This document shows positions 56,060 to 63,940 of a stretch of 64,000 nucleotides of DNA, one piece after another (positions within the stretch are counted from its first letter, which is position 1; the number at the start of each line of letters is the position of its first letter). The stretch is from positions 1-64,000 of the forward strand of contig NZ_LAVL01000020.1 of the NCBI RefSeq assembly GCF_001083785.1. Reading direction: 5' to 3'. Both the position numbers and the translations under genes were made by a program. The notes below the pieces were generated by a model. That model had not been told where the DNA came from. It worked only from the letters and a program-made list of their open reading frames with translations, and made no database searches. Origin of the DNA: Nonomuraea sp. SBT364 (GTDB lineage: Bacteria > Actinomycetota > Actinomycetes > Streptosporangiales > Streptosporangiaceae).

Positions 56060-56271
56060 CCCCGCCTCCGCAGCGTCACTCCGGCGGCGATGAGCCGCTT
56101 GGCGTGCTTCTTGTGAACCGCCTGGCGCGTGACGGCCAGCGCCTCGGCCACCTGCGGCCAGCTCCAGCCGGCCCGCATCGCCTGCTCGACGGCGGAGTCC
56201 TCCAACTGGTCGGCCAGGCGGCGCAGCGCGGCCACGGCCGCCAGCGCGTCCGCCGGATCTTCGCTCGGCAT
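56056..56271 (-). CDS. small HTH protein paired with the Clp N-domain gene
   Basis: This 71-residue protein has a single helix-turn-helix, MRAGWSWPQVAEALAVTRQA, then VHKKHAKRLIAAG, preceded by a short helix LRRLADQLEDSAVEQA. It overlaps the Clp N-domain gene by four bases. The pair HTH plus ClpN is recurrent in actinomycetes, to my knowledge. It probably binds its own promoter region at 56272-56288 or nearby, but the gap to the TetR gene is only 17 bases, so transcription may come from upstream. Confidence 0.8.
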   Translation of the reverse strand: MPSEDPADALAAVAALRRLADQLEDSAVEQAMRAGWSWPQVAEALAVTRQAVHKKHAKRLIAAGVTLRRRG

Positions 56272-56288
56272 GCGGGCAAGCCTAGCAA

Positions 56289-56924
56289 CTAGAGTTGCTT
56301 ATGGACGCCGGCGTGATAGAGGGCGTTGAAGAGCGGCCACGTCAGGGCGGCCATCTCGGCCGGCGACCGCGGGCAGCCGCGCTGGAGCCAGTCGGCGGCC
56401 ACGCCGATGATCGCGCCTCCGGTGAAGGCGGCCGGCACGTCGTGCGGGATGTCCAGCAGCGCCTCGGCGCGGCCGGGCAGGCCCGCGTTCTCCCGCATCC
56501 GGTCGTGGACGGCCACGGTGATGCGGCGGCGGATGTGGTCGGCGACGCGCGCGCTCCCCTGCGGCCCCAGCAGGCTCCGATAGAGCCCGGCGTGCCCGGC
56601 GAGGCTGGCGAAGAACGCCTCCAGCGACCGGGTCACCTCCAGCGCCATGTCGGCGGAGTCGGGGGCGGGGCCGGGCAGGGACTCGATCAGGTCGTCGATC
56701 ATCGCCGTGCAGGCGGCCTCGGCCAGTTCGTGCACGTCACGGTAGTGGTCGTAGAAGGTCGAGCGGCTCACCCCGGCGTCCTCGGCGACGTCGGCGACGC
56801 TGATCCGCGACAGATCCCGCTCCTCGACGAGCTGCATGAGCGCGCGCGCCAGGGCCGCGTGGGTGCGGCGGACGCGCCGGTCACCCGCCGTGGTGCTGTT
56901 TCTGCTAGTGGCCACGCGTTTCAC
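56289..56924 (-). CDS. TetR family repressor of the P450 operon
   Basis: This 211-residue repressor has its HTH at about residues 20-65: RTHAALARALMQLVEERDLS, then VADVAEDAGVSRSTFYDHYR and DVHELAEAACTAMI. The C-terminal ligand part is helical (LEVTRSLEAFFASLAGHAGL). It is divergent from the ferredoxin reductase, P450 and ferredoxin operon, across 73 bases that contain two CCTAC-type palindromes. It probably represses that operon and itself until a substrate of the P450 binds. Confidence 0.9.
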   Translation of the reverse strand: MKRVATSRNSTTAGDRRVRRTHAALARALMQLVEERDLSRISVADVAEDAGVSRSTFYDHYRDVHELAEAACTAMIDDLIESLPGPAPDSADMALEVTRSLEAFFASLAGHAGLYRSLLGPQGSARVADHIRRRITVAVHDRMRENAGLPGRAEALLDIPHDVPAAFTGGAIIGVAADWLQRGCPRSPAEMAALTWPLFNALYHAGVHKQL

Positions 56925-56935
56925 CCTACCGTCTG

Positions 56936-56967
56936 CCTACATCTGTACGGTTTCCTACACGTGTAGG
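56936..56967. promoter_or_regulatory. two palindromes between TetR and P450 operons
   Basis: CCTACACGTGTAGG at 56954-56967 is a perfect 14-bp palindrome. CCTACATCTGTACGG at 56936-56950 is an imperfect copy just upstream. Tandem sites of this kind are usual for TetR repressors controlling divergent genes. Confidence 0.65.
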
Positions 56968-56997
56968 GTAATCTGGCGACGGAAGGGAGCACGACAC

Positions 56998-57030
56998 ATG
57001 CGGACACTTCATCTGGGTGGCGCCTGGTGA
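56998..57030 (+). CDS. ten-codon leader ORF before the ferredoxin reductase
   Basis: ATG 56998 begins MRTLHLGGAW and stops at 57028-57030. GGAAGGGAG sits ten bases upstream, a stronger site than anything before the reductase GTG at 57027, which overlaps its last codon and stop (GGTGA). Ribosomes finishing the leader could restart on the reductase. It could equally be a chance frame; the tryptophan and histidine content is not enough for attenuation. Confidence 0.45.
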   Translation: MRTLHLGGAW

Positions 57031-58235
57031 CCTCACCGGACAGCGTGCTGATCGTCGGCGCGTCGGCCGCCGGCCTGAGCACCGCGGAGGCACTGCGCCG
57101 GCACGGCTACCAGGGCCGGCTGACGCTGCTGGACGCCGGCCCCCATCTGCCCTACGACCGGCCGCCGCTGTCGAAGCAGGTCCTGGCCGGCGCGTGGGAG
57201 CCGGCCCGCGTCCAGCTCCGCGACCCGGCGCGGCTGGAGGCGCTGCAGGCGGAGTTCGCGCTGGACGAGCCCGCCGTGGCGCTCGACGCGGCGGCCCGGG
57301 CGGTCACCACCGGCTCCGGCCGGGTGCTGCGCGCCGACGCCCTCGTCATCGCCACCGGCCTCACTCCGTGCCGGCTCCCCGGCCAGGACGGCCTGGCGGG
57401 CGTGCACGTGCTGCGCACCCTGGACGACGCGCTCGCGCTGCGCCGCGACCTGACCGCCGGGCGGCGGCTCGTGGTCGTCGGCGAGGGCGTGCTGGGCGCG
57501 GAGGTCGCGGCCACCGCCCGCGCGCTGGGCCTGGACGTGACCCTCGCCGGCATGGGCCGGACCCCGCTGGGCGAGCAGCTCGGCGACGTGATCGGCGAGC
57601 TGCTGTCGCGGACGCACGGCGAGCGCGGCGTCCGGCTGCGGCTCGGCGTCACCGTCGAGGAACTGACCGGCGCCGGCGGGCAGGTCACGGGCGTCCGGCT
57701 GGCCGGCGGCGAGCTGCTGGCCGCCGACGTGGTCGTGGTCGCCGTCGGCTCCCGCCCCGCGACCGGCTGGCTGGAGGGCAGCGACCTCCCCGGCCTCCCA
57801 GGCCTCCCCGGCCTCACCCCGGGCGGCGGGGTGGCGTGCGACTCGCGCTGCCGCGCCGCCGAAGGGATCTACGCCGTCGGCGACGTGGCCTCCTGGCAGC
57901 ACGAGGGGCTCGGCAGGCGGCTGCGCCTGGAGAACCGCACCAACGCCACCGAACAGGCCCAGGCGGTGGCGGCCAACATCCTCGGCGCGGACCGCCCGTA
58001 CACGCCGATCCCCTATTTCTGGACCGACCAGTACGACGTCAAGATCCAGGCTCACGGGCTGCCGTCACCGGCGGCGGAGCTGACCGTCGTCGACGGCGAC
58101 CCGGAGGAGCGCCGCTTCACCGCCCTCTACCGCGAGGGCGGCCGGGTCACCGGCGTGATCGGCTGGAACATGCCCAAGCAGGCGCGCGTCCTGAGGCAGC
58201 AGGCCCTCGGCGCCCAGTCGCTCGCGTCCGCGTGA
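57027..58235 (+). CDS. NAD(P)H-ferredoxin reductase of the P450 system
   Basis: This 402-residue FAD oxidoreductase passes electrons from NAD(P)H to ferredoxin. It has the FAD loop VLIVGASAAGLSTAEALRRH, the YDRPPLSKQVLAG motif of putidaredoxin-reductase relatives, a second nucleotide loop LVVVGEGVLGAEVAATARAL, and the FAD-binding GIYAVGDVASWQ. The C-terminal domain ends with FWTDQYDVKIQAHG and RVTGVIGWNMPKQ. GTG 57027 is used; it overlaps the ten-codon leader. It is first in the operon with the P450 (44 bases later) and a ferredoxin. Confidence 0.92.
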   Translation: MTSPDSVLIVGASAAGLSTAEALRRHGYQGRLTLLDAGPHLPYDRPPLSKQVLAGAWEPARVQLRDPARLEALQAEFALDEPAVALDAAARAVTTGSGRVLRADALVIATGLTPCRLPGQDGLAGVHVLRTLDDALALRRDLTAGRRLVVVGEGVLGAEVAATARALGLDVTLAGMGRTPLGEQLGDVIGELLSRTHGERGVRLRLGVTVEELTGAGGQVTGVRLAGGELLAADVVVVAVGSRPATGWLEGSDLPGLPGLPGLTPGGGVACDSRCRAAEGIYAVGDVASWQHEGLGRRLRLENRTNATEQAQAVAANILGADRPYTPIPYFWTDQYDVKIQAHGLPSPAAELTVVDGDPEERRFTALYREGGRVTGVIGWNMPKQARVLRQQALGAQSLASA

Positions 58236-58279
58236 CCTCGTCCGCAGGCGATCAATCACCAGTTCAGAGGAGATGCCGA

Positions 58280-59491
58280 ATGAGCGTCAACGAGCAGGTC
58301 CTGCGCTACCCCATCCCCGCCGACGCGGCGCTCGACCCGCCCGCGGAGTGGGCGGAGCTGCGCGGGAAGTGCCCGGTGGCCCACGTGAAGCTGCCCAGCG
58401 GCGACGCGGCCACGCTGCTGACCCGCTACGCCGACGTCAAGGAGGTGCTCGCCGACCCGCGCTTCACCCGCCAGCTCACCGCGCCCGACGCGGCCCGGCT
58501 GACGGCGGAGGGCGGCGGCGTGTTCAGCAGCGAGATGGCGACGATCATCCCTGACGGCGGCGAGGAGCACCAGCACTGGCGGCGCCTGGTCGGCAAGTGG
58601 TTCACCGCCAAGCGGATGTCGGCCCTGCGGCCGTCGATGGCGAGGATCGCCGAGGATCTCGTCGACGAGATGGTCGCGGGCGGCGCCCCGGGCGACCTCA
58701 AGGCGAGCCTCGGCTTCCCGCTGCCGGTGTACGTCATCTGCGACATGCTCGGCGTGCCGGCGGAGGACCGCGACCGGTTCTCATACTGGTCCGACACGCT
58801 GCTCAACCTCACCCGTTACGGCAAGGAGGAGATCGAGGCCGCGCAGGCCGCGTTCTTCCAGTACATGTCCGACCTGCTGGCCGGCAAGCGCGCCGAGCCG
58901 GGCGACGACCTGCTGAGCGAGCTGATCGCGGCGGGCGGCCCCGAGGAGGGCGGGCTGTCCGACCTGCAGATCCTGGTCACCGGCATGGGCCTGCTGGTCG
59001 CCGGGCACGAGACCACCGCCAACATGATCGGCAAGATGGTCTCCATGCTGCTGGCCGAGCGCGGCCGGTGGGAGAGCCTGCTGGCCGACCCGAAGCTCAT
59101 CCGCACCGCCGTGGAGGAGACGCTGCGCCTCGACGCCAACTCCGGCTTCGGCCTGCCCCGCTACCTGCGCGAGGAGACCGAGGTCAGCGGCACGGTCCTG
59201 CCGCGCGGCACCACCGTCGTGTGCAGCATGGCCGCGGCCAACCGCGACGAGAGCGCGTTCGAGGCCGCCGCCGAGATGGACCTGACCCGCAGCCCCAACC
59301 CGCACCTGGCCTTCGGCGCCGGCGCGCACTCCTGCCTCGGCCAGGCGCTGGCCCGCACCGAGCTGCAGGTCGTCCTGGAGGTGCTGCTGCGCAAGCTCCC
59401 GACCCTGGAGCTGGCCGTGCCCGTCGAGGAGCTGGAGCGGGTGGAGGGGCTGGCCGTCGGCGGTCTGCGCACGGTCCCGGTCCGCTGGTAA
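58280..59491 (+). CDS. cytochrome P450
   Basis: This 403-residue bacterial P450 monooxygenase has the oxygen-activating I helix LLVAGHETTANMIGKM, the K helix AVEETLRLD (E-x-x-R), and the haem loop FGAGAHSCLGQALARTELQ with Cys352 as ligand. It is of the soluble three-component type and receives electrons through the adjacent ferredoxin. The length and the RYADVKEVLADPRFTR start are typical of CYP105/CYP107-like actinomycete enzymes. GAGGAG precedes ATG 58280. The substrate is not predictable from sequence; regulation by the divergent TetR suggests an inducible xenobiotic or metabolite. Confidence 0.95.
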   Translation: MSVNEQVLRYPIPADAALDPPAEWAELRGKCPVAHVKLPSGDAATLLTRYADVKEVLADPRFTRQLTAPDAARLTAEGGGVFSSEMATIIPDGGEEHQHWRRLVGKWFTAKRMSALRPSMARIAEDLVDEMVAGGAPGDLKASLGFPLPVYVICDMLGVPAEDRDRFSYWSDTLLNLTRYGKEEIEAAQAAFFQYMSDLLAGKRAEPGDDLLSELIAAGGPEEGGLSDLQILVTGMGLLVAGHETTANMIGKMVSMLLAERGRWESLLADPKLIRTAVEETLRLDANSGFGLPRYLREETEVSGTVLPRGTTVVCSMAAANRDESAFEAAAEMDLTRSPNPHLAFGAGAHSCLGQALARTELQVVLEVLLRKLPTLELAVPVEELERVEGLAVGGLRTVPVRW

Positions 59492-59510
59492 CCGCAGAGG
59501 AGACATCGCC

Positions 59511-59705
59511 ATGAAGATCATCATCGATGAGGACAAGTGCTGCGGCGCCGGTCAGTGCGTGCTGATCGCGCCGGAGGTGTTCGACCAGCGTGACGACGAC
59601 GGCATCGCCGTCCTGCTCCAGGCCGAGCCGGACGCCGGGCAGCACGACGCGGTTCGCGAGGCCGCCGCGGTCTGCCCCGGCGCGGCCATCGAGCTGAGCG
59701 ACTGA
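59511..59705 (+). CDS. small 3Fe-4S-type ferredoxin
   Basis: This 64-residue ferredoxin carries electrons from the reductase to the P450. The cluster cysteines are in KCCGAGQCVLIAPEVFDQRD and the distal VCPGAAIEL. The first motif, C-x2-GAGQC or C-x5-C, has no fourth cysteine at the usual place, as in 3Fe-4S ferredoxins paired with actinomycete P450s. GAGGAG lies ten bases before ATG 59511, and the gene starts 20 bases after the P450 stop. A strong hairpin follows. Confidence 0.93.
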   Translation: MKIIIDEDKCCGAGQCVLIAPEVFDQRDDDGIAVLLQAEPDAGQHDAVREAAAVCPGAAIELSD

Positions 59706-59713
59706 GACGAGGG

Positions 59714-59748
59714 CTCCCGTACGTCACGGCCCCCGTGACGTACGGGAG
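59714..59748 (+). terminator. strong hairpin ending the P450 operon
   Basis: CTCCCGTACGTCACGG and CCGTGACGTACGGGAG are perfect 16-bp arms with a CCC loop, starting nine bases after the ferredoxin stop. There is no T-run. The arms also contain TACG palindromes. Confidence 0.8.
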
Positions 59749-59832
59749 ACGCGCGATCCACCCGATACGGTGACTCACCAGGGCACGACATGACATGTCA
59801 CCCATCCTGTTGATCACGTTGGAAGGTGCATC

Positions 59833-60807
59833 GTGGACTACGAACGCCAGCCGTACCGAAGGTGTGGCCGCAGCGGCCTCCTGCTTCCCGCCGTGTCGCT
59901 CGGCCTGTGGCACAACTTCGGCGCCGGCAAGCCGCTCGACGGGCAGCGCGCGATCCTGCACAAGGCCCTTGACCTGGGCATCACGCACTTCGACATCGCC
60001 GACCGCTACGGCCCGCCGCTGGGCGCCGCCGAGTCCGCGTTCGGCCGGCTGCTGCCGCGCTCGCTGCGCGACGAGGTCGTGGTCACCACGAAGGGCAGCA
60101 ACCCCATGTGGGACGGCCCTTATGGCAAGGGCAACTCGCGCAAGCACCTGCTCGCCACCCTGGACCGCTCGCTGGCCAGGCTTGAGCTCGATTTCGTCGA
60201 CATCTTCTACCTGCACCGGGACGATCCGGACACTCCGCTGGAGGAGCAGGTGGCGACGCTCGACCACCTGGTCCGCACCGGGCGCGCGCTGTACGTGGGC
60301 GTCTCCAACTTCTCCCCGCAGCGCACCGCGGAGGCCGCCCGGCTGCTGCGCGAGCTCGGCACCCCGCTCCTGGTGCACCAGCCGTCCTACTCCCTGCTCA
60401 ACCGGGGCATCGAGGAGTCGCTGCTGGGCGTGCTGGAGGAGCACGGGGTCGGCTGCGTGGTCTACTCGCCGCTGGCGCAGGGGCTGCTGACCGACCGGTA
60501 TCTCGACGGCATCCCCGCCGACTCGCGCGCCGCCGAGGGCCGCTTCCTGACGGCGGACCGGGTGACGCCGCAGGTACTGGCGTTCGTCCGGGCGCTGGCC
60601 GGGCTGGCCGGGGCGCGCGGGCAGTCGGTGGCCCAGCTCGCCCTCGCCTGGGCGCTGCGCGACTCGCGCGTCACGTCGGTGCTGGTGGGCGCTTCCAGCC
60701 CCGAGCAGCTGGAGGCGAACGTGGCCGCCGTGGACCGCCTGGACTTCACCGCCGACGAGCTGGCCGCCATCGACGCCGCCGCCAAGGAGGCGGGCCTGGC
60801 CGGCTAA
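59833..60807 (+). CDS. aldo/keto reductase
   Basis: This 324-residue NADPH-dependent TIM-barrel reductase has the catalytic tetrad regions FDIADRYGPPLG (Asp, Tyr), VVTTKGSNPMW (Lys) and IFYLHRDDPDTP (His). RYVGVSNFS-like YVGVSNFSPQRTAEAARLL and the cofactor end ALRDSRVTSVLVGASSPEQL are also present. The overall pattern is close to YghZ/Kv-beta-like AKRs. It reduces an aldehyde or ketone in the cytoplasm. GTG 59833 is chosen for GGAAGG eight bases upstream. It is separated from the P450 operon by a hairpin and precedes two tandem palindromes. Confidence 0.9.
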   Translation: MDYERQPYRRCGRSGLLLPAVSLGLWHNFGAGKPLDGQRAILHKALDLGITHFDIADRYGPPLGAAESAFGRLLPRSLRDEVVVTTKGSNPMWDGPYGKGNSRKHLLATLDRSLARLELDFVDIFYLHRDDPDTPLEEQVATLDHLVRTGRALYVGVSNFSPQRTAEAARLLRELGTPLLVHQPSYSLLNRGIEESLLGVLEEHGVGCVVYSPLAQGLLTDRYLDGIPADSRAAEGRFLTADRVTPQVLAFVRALAGLAGARGQSVAQLALAWALRDSRVTSVLVGASSPEQLEANVAAVDRLDFTADELAAIDAAAKEAGLAG

Positions 60808-60815
60808 TGTCGCGC

Positions 60816-60841
60816 CTTTGTGGTTCGGTCGAACCACAAAG
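60816..60841. promoter_or_regulatory. palindrome 1 of a tandem operator pair
   Basis: CTTTGTGGTTCG and CGAACCACAAAG are perfect 12-bp arms around GT. It begins nine bases after the aldo/keto reductase stop. Its core TGGTTCG-N2-CGAACCA is shared with the next repeat. Confidence 0.75.
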
Positions 60842-60844
60842 GGT

Positions 60845-60868
60845 GTTATGGTTCGGACGAACCATAAC
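60845..60868. promoter_or_regulatory. palindrome 2 of a tandem operator pair
   Basis: GTTATGGTTCG and CGAACCATAAC are perfect 11-bp arms around GA. It ends directly before the GGAGGAGG ribosome site of the 66-residue membrane protein, so a bound protein would block that gene. No regulator is encoded beside it except a convergent LysR gene. Confidence 0.75.
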
Positions 60869-60882
60869 GGAGGAGGCGCGAC

Positions 60883-61083
60883 ATGAGACACGTGGCCATG
60901 CTCGTCATCGGCATGATCCTGCTGGTGCTGGGCGCCCAGGGAGGCATCCGGCTGCTGGCCGACCGGGACGACGCCGGGTTGCTCCACTGGGTGCCGGGCG
61001 GGTTCGCGGTGTGGCTGACCTGCTACGTGGTGGCCGCCGTCGCCGGAGCGCTGCTGGCGGCCCGGGCCAGGAAGAACACATGA
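60883..61083 (+). CDS. 66-residue two-helix membrane protein
   Basis: This small integral membrane protein has two hydrophobic helices, VAMLVIGMILLVLGAQGGI (residues 4-22) and FAVWLTCYVVAAVAGALLAA (about 41-60), joined by a short polar loop RLLADRDDAGLLHW and ending in basic residues. No family is recognised, though small two-span proteins of this kind are common in actinomycetes. ATG 60883 has a near-perfect GGAGGAGG site six bases upstream. The two tandem palindromes just before it show that it is tightly controlled by an unlinked repressor, which argues that it is a real gene. Confidence 0.75.
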   Translation: MRHVAMLVIGMILLVLGAQGGIRLLADRDDAGLLHWVPGGFAVWLTCYVVAAVAGALLAARARKNT

Positions 61084-61101
61084 CCGCTCGGCGGCCGGGC
61101 G

Positions 61102-62004
61102 CTACGGCTCCCGGAGCAGGTCGTGCGCGGCCTGGGCGAAGGCGCGGACCCGGGCGGTGGCCGCCTCCGTGCGCCACAGGCCCCACTCGACGGGCGGGGC
61201 GTCCTCGAACGGGACGTAGGCGACGTCCGGGCGGGCGTGATAGCGCCTGGTCTGGGCGCCCACCGGGAAGACGCCCTGCCCGGCGCCGATGAGCGTGAGG
61301 ATCTCCTGGAAGGTCGCGCCCACGGGGCCCGCCTCGATCGGCCGCCCCGACGGGGTCCGGCGCGGGGTGCGGTCGGCCCGGATGGACGCGGGCAGCGTCT
61401 CCGGCATCCGCAGCACCGTGGCGCGGGCCAGGTCCTCGACCGAGACCGACTCCCGCCGGGCGAAGGGATGACCGGCGGGCACGGCCAGCATGCGGGCCTC
61501 GCGCACCAGCACGGGCCCGCTGACGATGCCCGGCTCCGGCGCGGGGACGTGGGCCAGGAGCTGGGCCAGCACGAGGTCGGCCACGCCGTCGCGGAGCCAC
61601 GGCACGACGTCCGCGATCTGCGCCTCGCGGAGCCGCACGTCGCAGTCGGGATACCGCTCGCGGAACAGCTCCGTCGCGCCGACGAGCAACTGGCCGGCCG
61701 CCGGGCCGGTGAAGGCGACGTTCAGCGTGCCGGTGACGCCCCGGCCGGACTCGACGGCGCGCTCGAAGGCGTCGCCGATCCGGGTCCAGGCGGGCCGGAC
61801 CTCCTCGTACAGCCGCCGCCCCACCGCCGACAGCGCCACCCGGCGGCTGGTCCGCTCGAACAGCGGGACACCGGCGCGGCGTTCGAGCTTGGCGATGGTC
61901 TGGCTGATCCGGGACGTGGAGACGTGCAGCCGCTCGGCGGTCCTGCCGAAGTGCAGTTCCTCGGCCAGCGTGAGGAACGCCTCCAGCTCGTGCCGCTCCA
62001 GCAT
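61102..62004 (-). CDS. LysR family transcriptional regulator
   Basis: This 300-residue LysR regulator has its HTH at residues 1-60: MLERHELEAFLTLAEELHFG, then TAERLHVSTSRISQTIAKLE and RRAGVPLFERTSRRVALSAV. The substrate-binding half follows (LNVAFTGPAAGQLLVGATEL, AQLLAHVPAPEPGIVSGPVL). ATG 62004 is chosen because it gives the standard MLERHELEAF start with a G-rich site upstream; ATG 62019 is possible. It is divergent from the SnoaL-like and FAD oxidase genes by 89 bases and probably activates them with a small effector. Confidence 0.9.
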   Translation of the reverse strand: MLERHELEAFLTLAEELHFGRTAERLHVSTSRISQTIAKLERRAGVPLFERTSRRVALSAVGRRLYEEVRPAWTRIGDAFERAVESGRGVTGTLNVAFTGPAAGQLLVGATELFRERYPDCDVRLREAQIADVVPWLRDGVADLVLAQLLAHVPAPEPGIVSGPVLVREARMLAVPAGHPFARRESVSVEDLARATVLRMPETLPASIRADRTPRRTPSGRPIEAGPVGATFQEILTLIGAGQGVFPVGAQTRRYHARPDVAYVPFEDAPPVEWGLWRTEAATARVRAFAQAAHDLLREP

Positions 62005-62093
62005 GCCGCCCCCCCACATCGTTAACCCTGGCTTCACGATCCTTGCACAGACGCTCGTTGATCACGACTTCGGACGGCGCGAGGCTGGACCCC

Positions 62094-62597
62094 ATGAACG
62101 TCACCCACCCGCACGCCCTGTCGGCCGCCGCTCCCGCCGCCGTCACCCGGGAGCTCAGGGACCGCGCCGAGATCGTCGACGCGCTGTACCGGTTCGGGCT
62201 CGGCCAGGACCTGAAGGACGCCGATCTGTTCGCCTCCGCCTTCGCCGCCGACGCCGAGCTGGACTTCCGCCCGGCCGCCGCCAAGTGGGGGTCGAAGCCT
62301 CCGCTGATGGCCGGGCGGGACACCATCGTCACCACCATCCTCGCCCTGTTCGCCGGCCGGGTCACGACCACGCACCAGGTCACCAACCCGCGCGTCGCGA
62401 TCGACGGCGACACCGCCCGGCTCACCGCGCTGGTCGAGGCCCAGCACCTGCTCACCGCCGACCGCGCCACGTACGCCCTGCTGAAGAACCTCTACGACGC
62501 CGACCTCGTACGTGACGGCGACCGCTGGGTCATGCGCCGCGTCCGCATCGACAACGCCTGGTTCACCGGCGACCCCAACGCGATCTTCAACGCCTGA
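62094..62597 (+). CDS. SnoaL-like (NTF2 fold) protein
   Basis: This 167-residue protein has the SnoaL_4/scytalone dehydratase-like layout: RDRAEIVDALYRFGLGQDLK, DADLFASAFAADAELDFRPA, then TTHQVTNPRVAIDGDTARLT and DLVRDGDRWVMRRVRIDNAW. Proteins with this fold act as cyclases, isomerases or dehydratases, or just bind hydrophobic compounds. It is the first gene opposite LysR and lies 29 bases before the FAD oxidase, so they probably work on the same compound. The catalytic residues could not be assigned by eye. Confidence 0.82.
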   Translation: MNVTHPHALSAAAPAAVTRELRDRAEIVDALYRFGLGQDLKDADLFASAFAADAELDFRPAAAKWGSKPPLMAGRDTIVTTILALFAGRVTTTHQVTNPRVAIDGDTARLTALVEAQHLLTADRATYALLKNLYDADLVRDGDRWVMRRVRIDNAWFTGDPNAIFNA

Positions 62598-62626
62598 TCC
62601 CCACCACCTGATTTCGGAGACGGACG

Positions 62627-63940
62627 ATGACACACACTCTCGACGACCTGCGCGCCCTCGTACGCGGACGCGTCCTGCTGCCCGGCGACGCCGGCTTCGA
62701 CCCGGCCCGCCGGCCCTGGAACCTGGCCGTCGAACAGCACGCGGCGGCCGTGGTCGAAGCGGCCGACGCCGCCGACGCCGCGGCGCTGGTCAAGTACGCC
62801 GGCGCCCGCGGGCTGAGCGTCTTCCCGCAGCCCAGCGGCCACGGCGCGACCGGCGACCTGGCCGGCGCGATCCTGCTGCGCACCGGACAGCTCGGCGAGG
62901 TGCGCGTGGACCCCGCCGCCCGCACCGCCCGCGTGGGAGCGGGGGCGCCCTGGGGCCGGGTCCAGGAGGCCGCCGCCGAGCACGGCCTGACCGGGCTCGC
63001 GGGCAGCTCCCCGGCCGTGACCGTGACCGGTTACACGCTCGGCGGCGGGCTCAGCTGGTTCGGCCGCGCGCACGGGTGGGCCGCCGACAGCGTCGTCGCC
63101 TTCGACGTCGTCGACGCCGAAGGCGGGCCGGCCCGGGTGACCGCGGACTCCGATCCTGACCTGTTCTGGGCGCTGCGCGGCGGCGGCGGCGACTTCGCGC
63201 TCGTCACGGCGGTCGAGTTCCGGCTGTACCCGGCTGCCGCGCTGTTCGGCGGGCGCATGCTGTGGCCCGCCGATCGGGCGCCGGCGGTGCTGGCGGCCTT
63301 CCGGAGCATCACCGCGCACGCTCCCGGCGAGCTGACCCTGTGGCTGGACCTGCTGCGCTTCCCCGGCTCGGCCCCGCTGGTGGCGGTGGACGCCACCTAC
63401 CTGGGCGACGAGGCCGGCGGGCGGGCGCTGGGCGCCCCGCTGGACGGCATCGGCGGGCTGATCTCCGACAGCCGGGGCGTCATGCCGCCGTCCGCCCTGG
63501 GGTCCATCACCGCCGAGCCCACCGATCCCGGGCCGGGGCTGTCGCGCGGCGAGCTGCTCACCGGGCTGGACGACACCGCCGCCGGGATCCTGCTGTCGAG
63601 GCCCATCGACCCGCTGCTCAGCGTGCAGGTCCGGCATCTCGGCGGCGCCCTGGCCCGGCCCTCCTCCGGTCCGCACGGCGCGCTGGCCGAGCCCTACAGC
63701 CTCTACCTGTTCGGCGTGCCGTCCACGCCGCCGGTCGCCGCCGCCATCAGGGACAGGCAGCGCGACCTCGCCGGGGCCCTCGCGCCGTACGTCAGCGGGC
63801 GCAAGCCGTACACCTACCTGGCGCCCGGCGAGAGCGCGTCCTCGGCCTTCGCCCCCGAGGTCCTGGACCGGCTGCGGGCCCTCAAGCGCGAACGCGACCC
63901 CCGCGCCGTGTTCCGCAGCAACTTCCCGGTGCTGGCCTGA
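62627..63940 (+). CDS. FAD-linked oxidase (FAD_binding_4 type)
   Basis: This 437-residue flavoprotein has VFPQPSGHGATGDLAGAILL with His72 for covalent 8-alpha-FAD attachment, then GLAGSSPAVTVTGYTLGGGL, where serine replaces the cysteine used for a second bond in the lan-operon oxidase, and the FWALRGGGGDFALVTAVEFR end of the FAD domain. The C-terminal RDPRAVFRSNFPVLA matches the BBE end. It would oxidise a small molecule with oxygen. It is second in the LysR-divergent operon after the SnoaL-like gene. The remaining 60 bases to the window end show nothing I can call. Confidence 0.88.
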   Translation: MTHTLDDLRALVRGRVLLPGDAGFDPARRPWNLAVEQHAAAVVEAADAADAAALVKYAGARGLSVFPQPSGHGATGDLAGAILLRTGQLGEVRVDPAARTARVGAGAPWGRVQEAAAEHGLTGLAGSSPAVTVTGYTLGGGLSWFGRAHGWAADSVVAFDVVDAEGGPARVTADSDPDLFWALRGGGGDFALVTAVEFRLYPAAALFGGRMLWPADRAPAVLAAFRSITAHAPGELTLWLDLLRFPGSAPLVAVDATYLGDEAGGRALGAPLDGIGGLISDSRGVMPPSALGSITAEPTDPGPGLSRGELLTGLDDTAAGILLSRPIDPLLSVQVRHLGGALARPSSGPHGALAEPYSLYLFGVPSTPPVAAAIRDRQRDLAGALAPYVSGRKPYTYLAPGESASSAFAPEVLDRLRALKRERDPRAVFRSNFPVLA

